From NCBI RefSeq assembly GCF_000425625.1, contig NZ_AUDU01000018.1, positions 115,762 through 179,761 on the forward strand: a stretch of 64,000 nucleotides of DNA. The letters run 5' to 3'. The stretch's first letter is position 1, and the number at the start of each line of letters is the position of its first letter. This DNA comes from Stutzerimonas azotifigens DSM 17556. Its GTDB lineage: Bacteria > Pseudomonadota > Gammaproteobacteria > Pseudomonadales > Pseudomonadaceae. Below, piece by piece: positions 8,702 to 17,620 of this stretch. The position numbers and the translations under genes are program-made. Below the pieces are notes generated by a model. The model saw only the letters and a list, made by a program, of their open reading frames with translations. It was not told the DNA's origin and did no database searches.

Positions 8702-9437
8702 GCCGGACGCCGAATCCTGTTGTAGGAGCGAGCTCGCTCGCGAATGCCGTGGATACGGGGCTCCTGCCACAGCGTCTCGGAAAGGCGCCGGTGCACGCTC
8801 CCGTCTGCTTGGAATACTTTCTCGTCGTAAAGCATCCAGAAGCCCCCTGACCAAACTCCTCGCCCCCCTCATCCTCCTGCTGGCGACCCAACCCGCCTGG
8901 GCCTTCGGCCTCCCCGAGCTGACCCGCCAGCTCAGCGCCCCGGCCGTGGTGCGTGGCGAGTTCGTCCAGGAAAAGCACCTGCGCGCGCTGCCCAATCCGC
9001 TGGTCAGCCGCGGCAGCTTCGTGCTCACCCGCGACCGGGGCCTGCTGTGGTTTCTGGACAAGCCGTTCGCCCAGCGCTACCGCATCACCGCGGCGGGCAT
9101 CGCCCAGTACACGCCCGCTGGCTGGCAACCGACGGGCCAGCAGGACGCGGGACGGCAGAACCGCCTGTTCCTCGCGGTGCTGAGCGGCGATACCGAGGCG
9201 CTGGCCGAGGATTTCGAACTGGCGCTGTCCGGCGATGCCGCCGACTGGCAATTGCAGATGACGCCCCGCTCGCGCCTGCTGGCGGAAATCTTCGAAGGCA
9301 TCCGCATCGAGGGTGGCGCCACGGTCGAGCGCATCGAACTGAACGAAACCCAGGGCGATCGCACCCTGCTGCGTCTCGAGGACAGCCAGCCGGGTGAGCG
9401 GCTGAGCGACGACGAACGCCATGCCTTCGCCGACTGA
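8691..9437 (+). CDS. LolA-like outer-membrane lipoprotein carrier protein (APE)
   Basis: A LolA-fold periplasmic carrier: 'VVRGEFVQEKHLRALPNPLVSRGSFVLTRDRGLLWFLDKPF' matches the family start. It would ferry the pigment lipid across the periplasm. A good signal peptide (hydrophobic LLAPLILLLATQ, then PAWA before FGLPEL) begins only at about 8847. The only in-frame ATG upstream is at 8691, overlapping the thioesterase stop. From there the product carries about 52 extra residues, partly encoded by the REP, before the signal peptide. Translation may instead start at a CTG (8847, or 8808 near the sequence LLGILSRRK). The start is therefore unresolved; the rest is sound. Confidence 0.8.
   Translation: MRAEPDAESCCRSELARECRGYGAPATASRKGAGARSRLLGILSRRKASRSPLTKLLAPLILLLATQPAWAFGLPELTRQLSAPAVVRGEFVQEKHLRALPNPLVSRGSFVLTRDRGLLWFLDKPFAQRYRITAAGIAQYTPAGWQPTGQQDAGRQNRLFLAVLSGDTEALAEDFELALSGDAADWQLQMTPRSRLLAEIFEGIRIEGGATVERIELNETQGDRTLLRLEDSQPGERLSDDERHAFAD
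8721..8744 (+). repeat. Pseudomonas REP element
   Basis: TGTAGGAGCGAGCTCGCTCG followed by CGAA is a classic Pseudomonas REP with a GCGAG/CTCGC stem. It sits between the thioesterase stop and the LolA-like gene, inside an operon whose neighbouring genes otherwise overlap. Confidence 0.85.
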
Positions 9438-11781
9438 CCGAGCGTCCCGGCGCCGCTACGCAGCACCCGGCCTGTTTCTCCTCGGCCTGCTGGCGCTGCT
9501 CGCCGTCACGGCCTGGCAATGGCGCGGCGGCGCGCCGATCAGCGCCAATCTCCTGCAACTGCTGCCGGAGCAGGCCTCGGATGCGCTCACGCGCCAGGCC
9601 GAGGCGCGCATGCAGGCGCCGCTGAACCGCGAGCTGGTCCTGCTGGTCACCCACCCGGAGGCCGTCCGGGGCACGCAACTGGCGGACGAGATCGCCGACC
9701 GGCTGGACGACAGCGGCCTGTTCTCCGAGGTGCGCACGCGCCTGACGGGCAACCTCGCGGACCTGCGCCGGCAGTTGCTGGAGCAGCGCCTGGCCCTGCT
9801 GCACGCCGACGATCGCCGCCTGCTCGCCGAGCAGCCGGTGGCCTTCGTCGAGCAGCGTCTGGCCCGGCTCTACGACCCGCTGCAAGGGCAGCCGCTGGTG
9901 CCGGCGGAACAGGACTGGTTCGGCCTCGCCGAACGGGCCCAGGCGCATCTGCCGCAGACCGGCCGCCTGCAGATCGACGCCGATGGCCGGATGCTGAGCG
10001 AAGAAAGTGGCCGACGCTGGTACGCGCTGCGGCTGACGCTGGCCGGCGATGCCTTCGACGACCTTCTGCCCGAGCGGGTGGCGGCCGAGATCGAGGCGGC
10101 GAAGGCACAGGTCGCAACTCGCGGCGGCGAGGCCCTGGCGGCCGGCGGCGTGCTCTATTCGGCACACGCGCAGGCCCAGGCTCGCCGCGAGATGAGCCTG
10201 ATCGGCGGACTTTCGCTGATCGGCGCGCTCGGCCTGCTGCTCTGGCTGTTCCGCACGCCGCGGATCTGGCTGGTGGCGCTGCCGGTGGCGGTCGGTGCGC
10301 TGGCCGGCAGCGCGGCCTGCGTGGCGCTGTTCGGGCAGATCCACGTGCTGACGCTGGTGCTCGGCGCCAGCCTGATCGGCGTCAGCCTCGATTTCCCGCT
10401 GCACTACCTGTCCAAGAGCTGGACGCTCAGCCCCTGGCGCAGCACGCAGGCGCTGCGCCGCACGCTCCCGGGGCTGGCCCTGGCGCTGCTGAGCAACCTG
10501 ATCGGCTACCTGGCGCTGGCCTTCACCGCCTTCCCGGGGCTGACCCAGGTGGCGGTGTTCTCGGTGGCCGGGCTGCTCGGCGCCTTCCTCTGCTCCACCT
10601 GCCTGCTGCCGCTGCTGTTCCGCCGCCCGCTGCGGCCCTGGCCGCAGCCGCTGGCCTGGACCGCCACGCTGCTCGAGGGCCGTACCCGGCTGCTCGCCGC
10701 GATCCGTACGCCCTGGCTGCTGGCCGGGTTCCTGGTGTTCGTCCTGCTGGGCATCGGACGCGTCGATTTCGACGACGACATGCGCCAGTGGGTCGAGCGC
10801 GCGCCCGCCCTCGACCAGGAAGCGCAGCGCGTGGCGACGCTCACCGGCCTTCAGCCGACCAGCCAGTACTTCCTCGTCCGCGCGCGTAACGCCGATGAGC
10901 TGCTGGAGCGCCAGGCGCAGCTCGCCGAACGCCTCGAGGCGCTGGTGGGGGCAGGCCGACTCGGCGGCTACCAGGCCCTGAGCCAGTTCGCCGCACCGCT
11001 GCAGCAGCAGCGTGCGACCCTGCGGGCGCTTCCGGCGCTGCTCGCCGCAGCCGGCCCGTTGCTCGAACTGGGCGTCACGCCCGAGGCCCTGCGTGCGGAG
11101 CTGGATGCCCTCGCCGAGCGCGGCCCGATTTCCCTCGAAGAGGTCCTGGCCGGCCCGCTGGGTGAGCCCTGGCGCGCGCTCTGGCTCGGCAGCCAGGACG
11201 GCGGGGCGGCCGGCATGGTGCGGCTGCAGGGCCTGCGCGACCTGCGCGCCCTCGGCGGTCTGGACGAGGGCCTCGATGGCGTGCGCCTGATCGACCGCCC
11301 GGCGCAGCTGAACGCCCTGTTCGGCCAGACCCAGCGGCAGGCGGCGCTGCTCAAGGCATTGGCCTGCGTGCTGATCGTGCTGCTGCTGTGGCGACCGTTC
11401 GGCTGGTACGGCGCGTTGCGCTGCCTGGCGATTCCGCTGCTGGCCGCGGCCGGCAGCCTGGCGACCCTGGGCTGGCTGGGCCAGCCGCTGACCCTGTTCG
11501 GCCTGTTCGGCCTGCTGCTGGTGACCGCCATCGGCGTCGACTACGCGATCCTCATGCGCCAGGCGGTCGGCGGCCCGGCGGTCAGCCTGCTCGGCACGGC
11601 GCTGGCCGCCGTCACTACCTGGCTGTCGTTCGGCCTGCTGCTGCTCTCCGCCACCCCGGCGGTGGCGAACTTCGGCCTGGCGGTGAGCATCGGCCTGCTA
11701 TTCAGTTTCCTGCTCGCCCCCTGGGCCAGCCCGTCCCTTTCTCCATCCCCCCTGGCAAGGAGCCGACATGGCACCGCTTGA
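9421..11781 (+). CDS. MMPL/RND-family exporter (APE)
   Basis: A 786-residue inner-membrane protein with two repeats. Each has one N-terminal membrane segment (about 15-32 and 430-448), a large periplasmic domain and a block of five segments (about 255-410 and 640-780). This is the MMPL layout of lipid exporters. With the LolA-like carrier and the DUF3261 lipoprotein it probably moves the pigment to the outer membrane. It overlaps the preceding gene by 17 bases and the following one by 14. Confidence 0.9.
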   Translation: MPSPTDRASRRRYAAPGLFLLGLLALLAVTAWQWRGGAPISANLLQLLPEQASDALTRQAEARMQAPLNRELVLLVTHPEAVRGTQLADEIADRLDDSGLFSEVRTRLTGNLADLRRQLLEQRLALLHADDRRLLAEQPVAFVEQRLARLYDPLQGQPLVPAEQDWFGLAERAQAHLPQTGRLQIDADGRMLSEESGRRWYALRLTLAGDAFDDLLPERVAAEIEAAKAQVATRGGEALAAGGVLYSAHAQAQARREMSLIGGLSLIGALGLLLWLFRTPRIWLVALPVAVGALAGSAACVALFGQIHVLTLVLGASLIGVSLDFPLHYLSKSWTLSPWRSTQALRRTLPGLALALLSNLIGYLALAFTAFPGLTQVAVFSVAGLLGAFLCSTCLLPLLFRRPLRPWPQPLAWTATLLEGRTRLLAAIRTPWLLAGFLVFVLLGIGRVDFDDDMRQWVERAPALDQEAQRVATLTGLQPTSQYFLVRARNADELLERQAQLAERLEALVGAGRLGGYQALSQFAAPLQQQRATLRALPALLAAAGPLLELGVTPEALRAELDALAERGPISLEEVLAGPLGEPWRALWLGSQDGGAAGMVRLQGLRDLRALGGLDEGLDGVRLIDRPAQLNALFGQTQRQAALLKALACVLIVLLLWRPFGWYGALRCLAIPLLAAAGSLATLGWLGQPLTLFGLFGLLLVTAIGVDYAILMRQAVGGPAVSLLGTALAAVTTWLSFGLLLLSATPAVANFGLAVSIGLLFSFLLAPWASPSLSPSPLARSRHGTA

Positions 11782-13009
11782 GCTGCAACACCGTACTGTC
11801 GTGGTCATCGGAGCCGGCCCGTCCGGCGCAATCGCCGCTGCGCTGCTCAAGCGACGGGGGCATGACGTGCTGGTCATCGAACGCCAGCGCTTCCCGCGCT
11901 TCTCCATCGGCGAGAGCCTGCTGTCGCACTGCCTGGACTTCATCGAGCAGGCCGGCATGCTCGAGGCGGTGCGCGCCGCCGGCTTCCAGACCAAGCACGG
12001 CGCCGCCTTCGGCTGGGGCGAGCGCTACACCGAGTTCGACTTCCGCGACAAGTTCACCCCGGGCCACGGCAGCACCTACCAGGTGGTGCGTGCCGATTTC
12101 GACAAGCTGCTCGCCGACGAGGCCGAGAAGCAGGGCGTGGAGATCCGCTACGAGGAAGAGATCGTCGCCGCCGACTTCGACGGCCCGCAGCCGTGGCTGC
12201 AGGTGCAACGCGCCGATGGAAGCGGGTACCGCGTGGAGGCGCGCTTCGTCCTCGACGCCAGCGGCTATGGCCGGGTCCTGCCGCGCCTGCTGGACCTGGA
12301 GGCGCCGTCCAGCTTCCCGGTGCGCCGCGCTGTGTTCACCCATATCGAGGACCGCATCGACGACCCGCGCTTCGATCGCGACAAGATCCTCATCACCACC
12401 CATCCGGAACTGCGCGACGTCTGGTACTGGACCATCCCCTTCAGCAACGGCCGCTGCTCGCTGGGCGTGGTGGCTGCGGCCGAGCGTTACGAGGGTCGCC
12501 CGCTGGACCTGGACGCCTGCCTGCGCGAGTTCGTCGGCGAGGCGCCGAACCTGCGCCGCATCCTCGCCAATGCGCTGTGGGACACCCCGGCACGGCTGAT
12601 CGGCGGCTACTCGGCCAACGTCAAGCAACTGCACGGCCCGGGCTATGCGCTGCTGGGCAACGCCGCGGAATTCCTCGACCCGGTGTTCTCCTCCGGGGTG
12701 ACCATCGCCATGCATTCGGCGGGGCTGGCCGCCGGCCTGCTCGACCGGCAGCTGAACGGCGAACCGGTGGACTGGGCGGGCGAGTTCGCCGCGCCGCTCA
12801 AGCGCGGCGTCGATACCTTCCGGGCCTACGTCGAGGGTTGGTACGATTGCACCTTCCAGAACGTCATCTACTACGAGCACGCCCAGCCGGAGATTCGCCG
12901 CATGATCTGCTCGATTCTCGCCGGCTACGCCTGGGACGAGAACAACCCCTACGTCGCCGACCCGAAGCGGCGCCTGCGCGTGCTCGCCGAACTCTGCGCC
13001 CCGGCCTGA
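11768..13009 (+). CDS. Flavin-dependent oxidoreductase with halogenase motifs (APE)
   Basis: A 413-residue FAD enzyme with the nucleotide motif GAGPSG (15-20). It contains WYWTIP at residues 219-224, matching the WxWxIP signature of flavin-dependent halogenases. Lys76 in 'FQTKHGAAFGWG' sits where those enzymes have the lysine that handles hypohalous acid. It could halogenate the aryl head group, as the related xanthomonadin pigments are brominated, or it could oxidise the chain. Start: ATG at 11768 with AAGGAG upstream. The product chemistry cannot be read from sequence. Confidence 0.85.
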   Translation: MAPLELQHRTVVVIGAGPSGAIAAALLKRRGHDVLVIERQRFPRFSIGESLLSHCLDFIEQAGMLEAVRAAGFQTKHGAAFGWGERYTEFDFRDKFTPGHGSTYQVVRADFDKLLADEAEKQGVEIRYEEEIVAADFDGPQPWLQVQRADGSGYRVEARFVLDASGYGRVLPRLLDLEAPSSFPVRRAVFTHIEDRIDDPRFDRDKILITTHPELRDVWYWTIPFSNGRCSLGVVAAAERYEGRPLDLDACLREFVGEAPNLRRILANALWDTPARLIGGYSANVKQLHGPGYALLGNAAEFLDPVFSSGVTIAMHSAGLAAGLLDRQLNGEPVDWAGEFAAPLKRGVDTFRAYVEGWYDCTFQNVIYYEHAQPEIRRMICSILAGYAWDENNPYVADPKRRLRVLAELCAPA

Positions 13010-13013
13010 CCCG

Positions 13014-13526
13014 ATGACCGTTCGCGCGCCCCTTTCCGTCCTGCTCTGCCTGCTGCCGGCCCTGCTGCTGGCCGCCTGCGCCGGGCGCCTGCCGCTGCCG
13101 GCCGTGCCGGTCGCGCTGCAGACGCCGTTGCAGCTGCACCTGCAGCGGGACGACGGCGCCAGCCGGACGGACCGCCTGCTGGTGATCCAGGCCGAGGCCG
13201 ACGGGCTGCGCTGGACGCTGCTCGATCCGCTGGGCATTCCGCTGGCGCGGCAGCGCCTGGCGCACGGCCGCTGGCATGCCGACGGCCTGCTGCCGCCGAA
13301 CGCCGAGGCCCGCGAACTGTTCGCCGCCCTGCTGTTCGCGCTGACGCCGGAGCGGCAGCTGGCCGACGCCTACCCGCAGGCACGGGTCGCGCCCGGCGGG
13401 CGCACGCTGTCGGTCGACGGCGAGCGCCTCTGGCAGGTGCGCTCCGCCGCGGACGGATTCGAACTCGACGTCGGCGGCGGCTTGACCTATGGTGTCGCCC
13501 CCCTCGCCGGAGCCGCCACGCCATGA
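13014..13526 (+). CDS. DUF3261 lipoprotein (APE)
   Basis: A 170-residue lipoprotein with a lipobox LLAAC, cleaved before the cysteine at residue 20. The rest is a beta-rich domain of the DUF3261 type, which is almost confined to aryl polyene clusters. It probably acts at the outer membrane as receptor for the pigment lipid delivered by the LolA-like carrier, by analogy with LolB. It lies four bases after the flavoprotein stop and overlaps the KS start by four bases. Confidence 0.85.
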   Translation: MTVRAPLSVLLCLLPALLLAACAGRLPLPAVPVALQTPLQLHLQRDDGASRTDRLLVIQAEADGLRWTLLDPLGIPLARQRLAHGRWHADGLLPPNAEARELFAALLFALTPERQLADAYPQARVAPGGRTLSVDGERLWQVRSAADGFELDVGGGLTYGVAPLAGAATP

Positions 13527-14710
13527 CCGCCTATCTGAACGCCCTCGGGGTGATCTGTGCGCTCGGTCGCGGCCAGGCCGAGGTCTGCGCGCGCCTGCTG
13601 GCGGGCGACACCTCCGGCATGCGGCCCTACCCCACGCCGGTCGCCGGGATGAGCCTGCCGGTGGGCGCGGTGAGCGGCGCGCTGCCGGCGCTGGCCGATC
13701 CGGCGCCGGGCGAGGACACCCGCAACAACCGTCTGCTGCTGGCGGCGCTGGAGGAAATCGATGCCGACGTGCAGGCGGCCATCGCCCACTACGGCCGCGC
13801 GCGCATCGGCGTGGTGATCGGCACCAGTACCACCGGCATCCTCGAAGCCGCCGCGGGCATCGCCGGCGAGATCCGCCAGGGCGCGCTGCCGGCCGACTAT
13901 CACTATGCGCAGCAGGAGCTGGTCGCCCCGGCGCGCCTGCTGGCCGACCGCCTCGGCCTGGGCGGCCCGAGCTACAGCCTGTCCACCGCCTGCACCTCGA
14001 GCGCCCGCGCGCTGATCAGCGCCCGTCGCCTGCTGCGCGCGGGCGTCTGCGACGCCGTGCTGTGCGGCGGCGTGGACACCCTGTGCGACCTCACCCTGCA
14101 GGGCTTCACCGCGCTGGAAGCGACCAGCCCCGCACTGTGCAATCCGTTCTCGCGCAACCGTGCCGGGATCAACATCGGCGAGGGCGCGGCGCTGTTCCTG
14201 ATGACCCGCGAACCCGCGCCCGTCGCCCTGCTCGGGGCCGGCGCCAGCTCCGACGCGCACCACATCTCCGCGCCCGATCCGCGCGGGCGCGGCGCCATTG
14301 CGGCGATGCGCCAGGCGCTCGCCGACGCCGGGCTGGCGCCGGCCGACATCGACTACCTGAACCTGCACGGCACGGCGACCCGGCACAACGACGCGATGGA
14401 AAGCCTGGCGGTCGACGCGGTGTTCCCCGCGGGCGTGCCCTGCTCGTCGAGCAAGCCGCTGGCCGGACACACCCTGGGCGCCGCCGGTGCGCTGGAAGCC
14501 GCCTTCTGCTGGCTGGCGCTGTCGGCGCACAATCCCGCCCGGCGGCTGCCGCCTCACCGCTGGGACGGCGAAGCCGATCCGGCGCTGCCGCCGCTGGCCC
14601 TGACCGGCACCGACAGCCGCCTGCCAGAACGCTCGAGATACCGGATGATGACCAATTCCTTCGCCTTCGGCGGCAACAACAGCTGCCTGATCCTCGGGAG
14701 CGACGCATGA
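13523..14710 (+). CDS. Beta-ketoacyl-ACP synthase, KS I/II type (APE)
   Basis: A 395-residue condensing enzyme with an intact triad Cys157 (STACTSS), His282 (LHGTATRHND) and His316 (KPLAGHTLGA). 'NSFAFGGNNSCLIL' is the C-terminal FGG block. It extends the chain by two carbons from malonyl-ACP. It differs enough from the second KS at 15907 that they are likely to take different chain lengths, or one pairs with the chain-length factor at 616. ATG overlaps the lipoprotein stop. Confidence 0.9.
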   Translation: MTAYLNALGVICALGRGQAEVCARLLAGDTSGMRPYPTPVAGMSLPVGAVSGALPALADPAPGEDTRNNRLLLAALEEIDADVQAAIAHYGRARIGVVIGTSTTGILEAAAGIAGEIRQGALPADYHYAQQELVAPARLLADRLGLGGPSYSLSTACTSSARALISARRLLRAGVCDAVLCGGVDTLCDLTLQGFTALEATSPALCNPFSRNRAGINIGEGAALFLMTREPAPVALLGAGASSDAHHISAPDPRGRGAIAAMRQALADAGLAPADIDYLNLHGTATRHNDAMESLAVDAVFPAGVPCSSSKPLAGHTLGAAGALEAAFCWLALSAHNPARRLPPHRWDGEADPALPPLALTGTDSRLPERSRYRMMTNSFAFGGNNSCLILGSDA

Positions 14711-15159
14711 TTGCCTGGCCGGTCGCCGAACTGCTGCCGCACGCCGGCGACATGGTGCTGCTCGACGCCGTGGAGCGCTTCGACGCCGATAGCATCGAGG
14801 CCAGCCTGACGGTCGTTCCGGGCGGCCTGTTCAACCTCCCGGACGGCAGCCTGCCGGCCTGGGTCGGCGTCGAGATCATGGCCCAGTGCGTCGCCGCCTA
14901 CGCCGGCTGCCAGGCCCGCCTGGTCGGCCAGCCGGTGGAGCCCGGCTTCCTGCTCGGCACCCGCCACTACCAGTGCGACGTCGAGCGTTTCCCGGCCGGC
15001 GCCCGGCTCAGCGTGCGCGCCCTGCGCTCGCTGCAGGACGACAACGGCATGGGCGTGTTCGAATGCCACCTCGACGGCCCCGGGCTGCACGCCGAGGCCC
15101 GCCTGAACGTGTTCCGCCCGCCCGAGGTGGCGCGCTACCTGCAGGAACCCCATGTGTGA
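14707..15159 (+). CDS. 3-hydroxyacyl-ACP dehydratase-like protein (ApeP type)
   Basis: A 150-residue hot-dog protein starting 'WPVAELLPHAGDMVLLDAVE', the LPHxxxMxLLD motif of FabZ-like dehydratases from aryl polyene clusters. It should remove water after ketoreduction to create the conjugated double bond. It is the second dehydratase activity in the operon, next to the domain fused to the ligase. It overlaps the KS stop by four bases and its C-terminal end overlaps a possible start of the reductase gene. Confidence 0.87.
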   Translation: MIAWPVAELLPHAGDMVLLDAVERFDADSIEASLTVVPGGLFNLPDGSLPAWVGVEIMAQCVAAYAGCQARLVGQPVEPGFLLGTRHYQCDVERFPAGARLSVRALRSLQDDNGMGVFECHLDGPGLHAEARLNVFRPPEVARYLQEPHV

Positions 15160-15178
15160 GAAGAAGAAAGAACCGTCC

Positions 15179-15907
15179 ATGACTGACAGCATCCTGGTCA
15201 CCGGCTCCAGCCGCGGCATCGGCCGCGCCATCGCCCTGCGCCTGGCCCGCAGCGGCCATGACATCGCCCTGCATTGCCGCTCGCGCCGCGACGAGGCGCA
15301 GGCCGTGCAGGCCGAGATCCTCGCCCTGGGGCGGCAGGCCCGCGTGCTGCAGTTCGACGTGGCCGACCGCGACGCCTGCCGCCAGGCCCTGGAAGCCGAC
15401 ATCGAGACCCACGGCGCCTACTACGGCGTGGTCTGCAATGCCGGCCTGACCCGCGACGGCGCCTTTCCGGCCCTCAGCGAGGACGACTGGGACCAGGTCC
15501 TGCGCACCAACCTGGACGGCTTTTACAATGTGCTGCACCCCGTGACCATGCCCATGGTGCGACGCCGCAAGCCCGGGCGGATCGTCTGCATCACCTCGGT
15601 CTCCGGCCTCATCGGCAACCGCGGCCAGGTCAACTACAGCGCCTCCAAAGCCGGCGTGATCGGGGCCGCCAAGGCCCTGGCGATCGAACTGGGCAAGCGC
15701 CGCATCACGGTCAACTGCGTGGCGCCCGGGCTGATCGACACCGACATGCTGGATGCCGGCCTGCCCCTTGAGGAGATGCTGAAGATGATCCCCGCCCAGC
15801 GCCTGGGCACCCCGGAGGAAGTGGCCGCCGCGGTCGATTTCCTGATGTCCGCGGATGCCGGCTACATCACCCGCCAGGTGCTGGCGGTCAACGGCGGGCT
15901 GTGCTGA
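15179..15907 (+). CDS. 3-oxoacyl-ACP reductase (FabG-like, APE)
   Basis: A 242-residue short-chain dehydrogenase with the cofactor loop GSSRGIG, Ser140, Tyr153 and Lys157 (NYSASKAG). It reduces the 3-keto group after each extension using NADPH. Two in-frame starts exist: ATG at 15152, overlapping the dehydratase stop, adds MCEKKKEPS; ATG at 15179 begins directly at the beta-strand 'SILVTGS'. I chose 15179 because the extra residues are charged and not part of the fold, but coupling favours 15152. Its TGA overlaps the next ATG. Confidence 0.9.
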   Translation: MTDSILVTGSSRGIGRAIALRLARSGHDIALHCRSRRDEAQAVQAEILALGRQARVLQFDVADRDACRQALEADIETHGAYYGVVCNAGLTRDGAFPALSEDDWDQVLRTNLDGFYNVLHPVTMPMVRRRKPGRIVCITSVSGLIGNRGQVNYSASKAGVIGAAKALAIELGKRRITVNCVAPGLIDTDMLDAGLPLEEMLKMIPAQRLGTPEEVAAAVDFLMSADAGYITRQVLAVNGGLC

Positions 15908-17133
15908 TGAAGCGTGTGGTCGTCACCGGCATGGCCGGGCTCACCTCCCTCGGCAACGACTGGGCCGGCATCGAAGCGGCCTTCTCCGCCGGCCGCAGCG
16001 GCATCCGCCGGATGCCCGAGTGGGATCGCTACACCGAGCTGAACACGCGCCTGGCCGGCCCGGTCGACGACTTCGCCGTGCCCGGCCACTGGACCCGCAA
16101 GCAACTGCGCAGCATGGGCCGCGTCTCGCGCCTGGCGGTGGCGGCGGCCGAGCGGGCGCTGGCCGATGCGGGACTGCTGGACGACCCCAGCATCCGCGAT
16201 GGGCGCATGGGCGTGGCCTGCGGCTCCTCCACCGGCAGCACGGAAGAGATCAAGGCGTTCGGCAACATGCTGCTGAACTCGGTGGCCGACGGCCTGAACG
16301 CCAACTCCTACATCCGCATGATGCCGCACACCACCGCCGCCAACGTCAGCATCTTCTTCGGCCTCACCGGGCGGGTGATTCCCACGTCGAGCGCCTGCAC
16401 CAGCGGCAGCCAGGGCATCGGCTACGCCTACGAGGCGATCAAGTTCGGCCGCCTGCCGCTGATGCTCGCCGGCGGCGCCGAGGAGCTGTGCGCCACCGAG
16501 GCCATGGTATTCGACGCGCTCTACGCCACCAGCCTGATGAACGACGCGCCGCAGCGCTCGCCGCGTCCCTACGACCGCGACCGCGACGGCCTGGTGATCG
16601 GCGAGGGCGCCGGCATGCTGGTGCTCGAGGAGCTGGAACACGCCCTGGCGCGCGGCGCCACCATCCACGCCGAACTGGTCGGCTTCGGCAGCAACGCCGA
16701 CGGCCAGCACGCCACCAAGCCGGAACAGGCGACCATGCGCCGGGCGATGGAACTGGCCCTCGAGGACGCCGGCCTCGCCCCGCAGGCGATCGGCTACGTC
16801 AACGGCCATGGCACCGCCACCGAGCAGGGCGACATCGCCGAGACGCTGGCCACCGAGGCCCTGTTCGGCCGCGGCATGCCGATCAGCTCGCAGAAGAGCT
16901 TCCTCGGCCACACGCTCGGCGCCTGCGGCGCGCTGGAATCCTGGTTCACCATCGAGATGCTCAACCGCGACCGCTACGTGCCGACGCTCAACCTCGACAA
17001 CGTCGACCCGCGCTGCGGCGAACTCGACTACGTGACCGGCAACCCGCGGGCGATGCAGCACGAATACGTGATGAACAACAACTTCGCGTTCGGCGGCGTG
17101 AACACCTCGCTGGTGTTCCGGCGCTGGACGTGA
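15907..17133 (+). CDS. Beta-ketoacyl-ACP synthase, FabF-like (APE)
   Basis: A 408-residue condensing enzyme with Cys164 (SSACTSGSQG), His301 (NGHGTATEQGD) and His335 (SFLGHTLGACG) all in place. 'MNNNFAFGGVNTSLVF' ends the fold. Of the two KSs this one is closer to FabF/FabB and is the likely main elongating enzyme of the polyene. I chose the ATG at 15907 inside the reductase stop (ATGA) over the GTG at 15901. Confidence 0.92.
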   Translation: MKRVVVTGMAGLTSLGNDWAGIEAAFSAGRSGIRRMPEWDRYTELNTRLAGPVDDFAVPGHWTRKQLRSMGRVSRLAVAAAERALADAGLLDDPSIRDGRMGVACGSSTGSTEEIKAFGNMLLNSVADGLNANSYIRMMPHTTAANVSIFFGLTGRVIPTSSACTSGSQGIGYAYEAIKFGRLPLMLAGGAEELCATEAMVFDALYATSLMNDAPQRSPRPYDRDRDGLVIGEGAGMLVLEELEHALARGATIHAELVGFGSNADGQHATKPEQATMRRAMELALEDAGLAPQAIGYVNGHGTATEQGDIAETLATEALFGRGMPISSQKSFLGHTLGACGALESWFTIEMLNRDRYVPTLNLDNVDPRCGELDYVTGNPRAMQHEYVMNNNFAFGGVNTSLVFRRWT

Positions 17134-17168
17134 ATTCCACGGCAACACACGCACGCAAGGAGATCGCA

Positions 17169-17612
17169 ATGAAGAAAGCAACATGGATCGGCGCCGCATT
17201 GCTGTTGAGCGCCCTGCCCTCGCTGAGCCAGGCACGCGATACCACCCACTACCTGCCGTTCGACCAGGTGGTGACCGAGGCCGTCAACGCCGGCCGGCTG
17301 GACGGCAGCGTCAAGTTCTACCTGGCCGGCAACCAGCCCGCCGGCAAGGTGAGCGTCGTGCGTTCCGGCGTCACCACCAGCAAGAAGACCAACGCCTTCA
17401 ACAAGTCCGACGAGGAGGCCTGCAGTTGGGTCCTGCAGTCGGCGCTGATCGCCATGCAGAAAGAGGCGAAAGCCGCTGGCGCCAATGCCGTGGTCGACCT
17501 GGCGAGCAACTACAAGCACGTCGAGTACAAGGATCCGCAGAAGTACGAGTGCCATGCCGGCGCAGTGATGGCTGGCGTCGCGCTCAAGGGCAACCTGGCT
17601 ATCGTCAAGTAA
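17169..17612 (+). CDS. Small secreted protein at the end of APE clusters
   Basis: A 147-residue protein with a signal peptide cut near 'LSQA-RDTTHY'. It has two cysteines (in 'EEACSW' and 'KYECHA') that could form a disulphide in the periplasm. Relatives are often labelled excinuclease ATPase subunit, but nothing here resembles an ATPase and that name should not be used. AAGGAG lies seven bases before the ATG. It is 35 bases after the KS and is the last gene of the pigment operon. Function unknown. Confidence 0.8.
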   Translation: MKKATWIGAALLLSALPSLSQARDTTHYLPFDQVVTEAVNAGRLDGSVKFYLAGNQPAGKVSVVRSGVTTSKKTNAFNKSDEEACSWVLQSALIAMQKEAKAAGANAVVDLASNYKHVEYKDPQKYECHAGAVMAGVALKGNLAIVK

Positions 17613-17620
17613 CGCCCCCG

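Noticed and set aside
8691..8846. A true conserved N-terminal domain of the LolA-like protein
   Set aside because: The segment is partly encoded by the REP and lies before the signal peptide, so it is not a fold.
17169..17612. Excinuclease ATPase subunit, a label often given to this family
   Set aside because: The protein is 147 residues with a signal peptide and no Walker motif.
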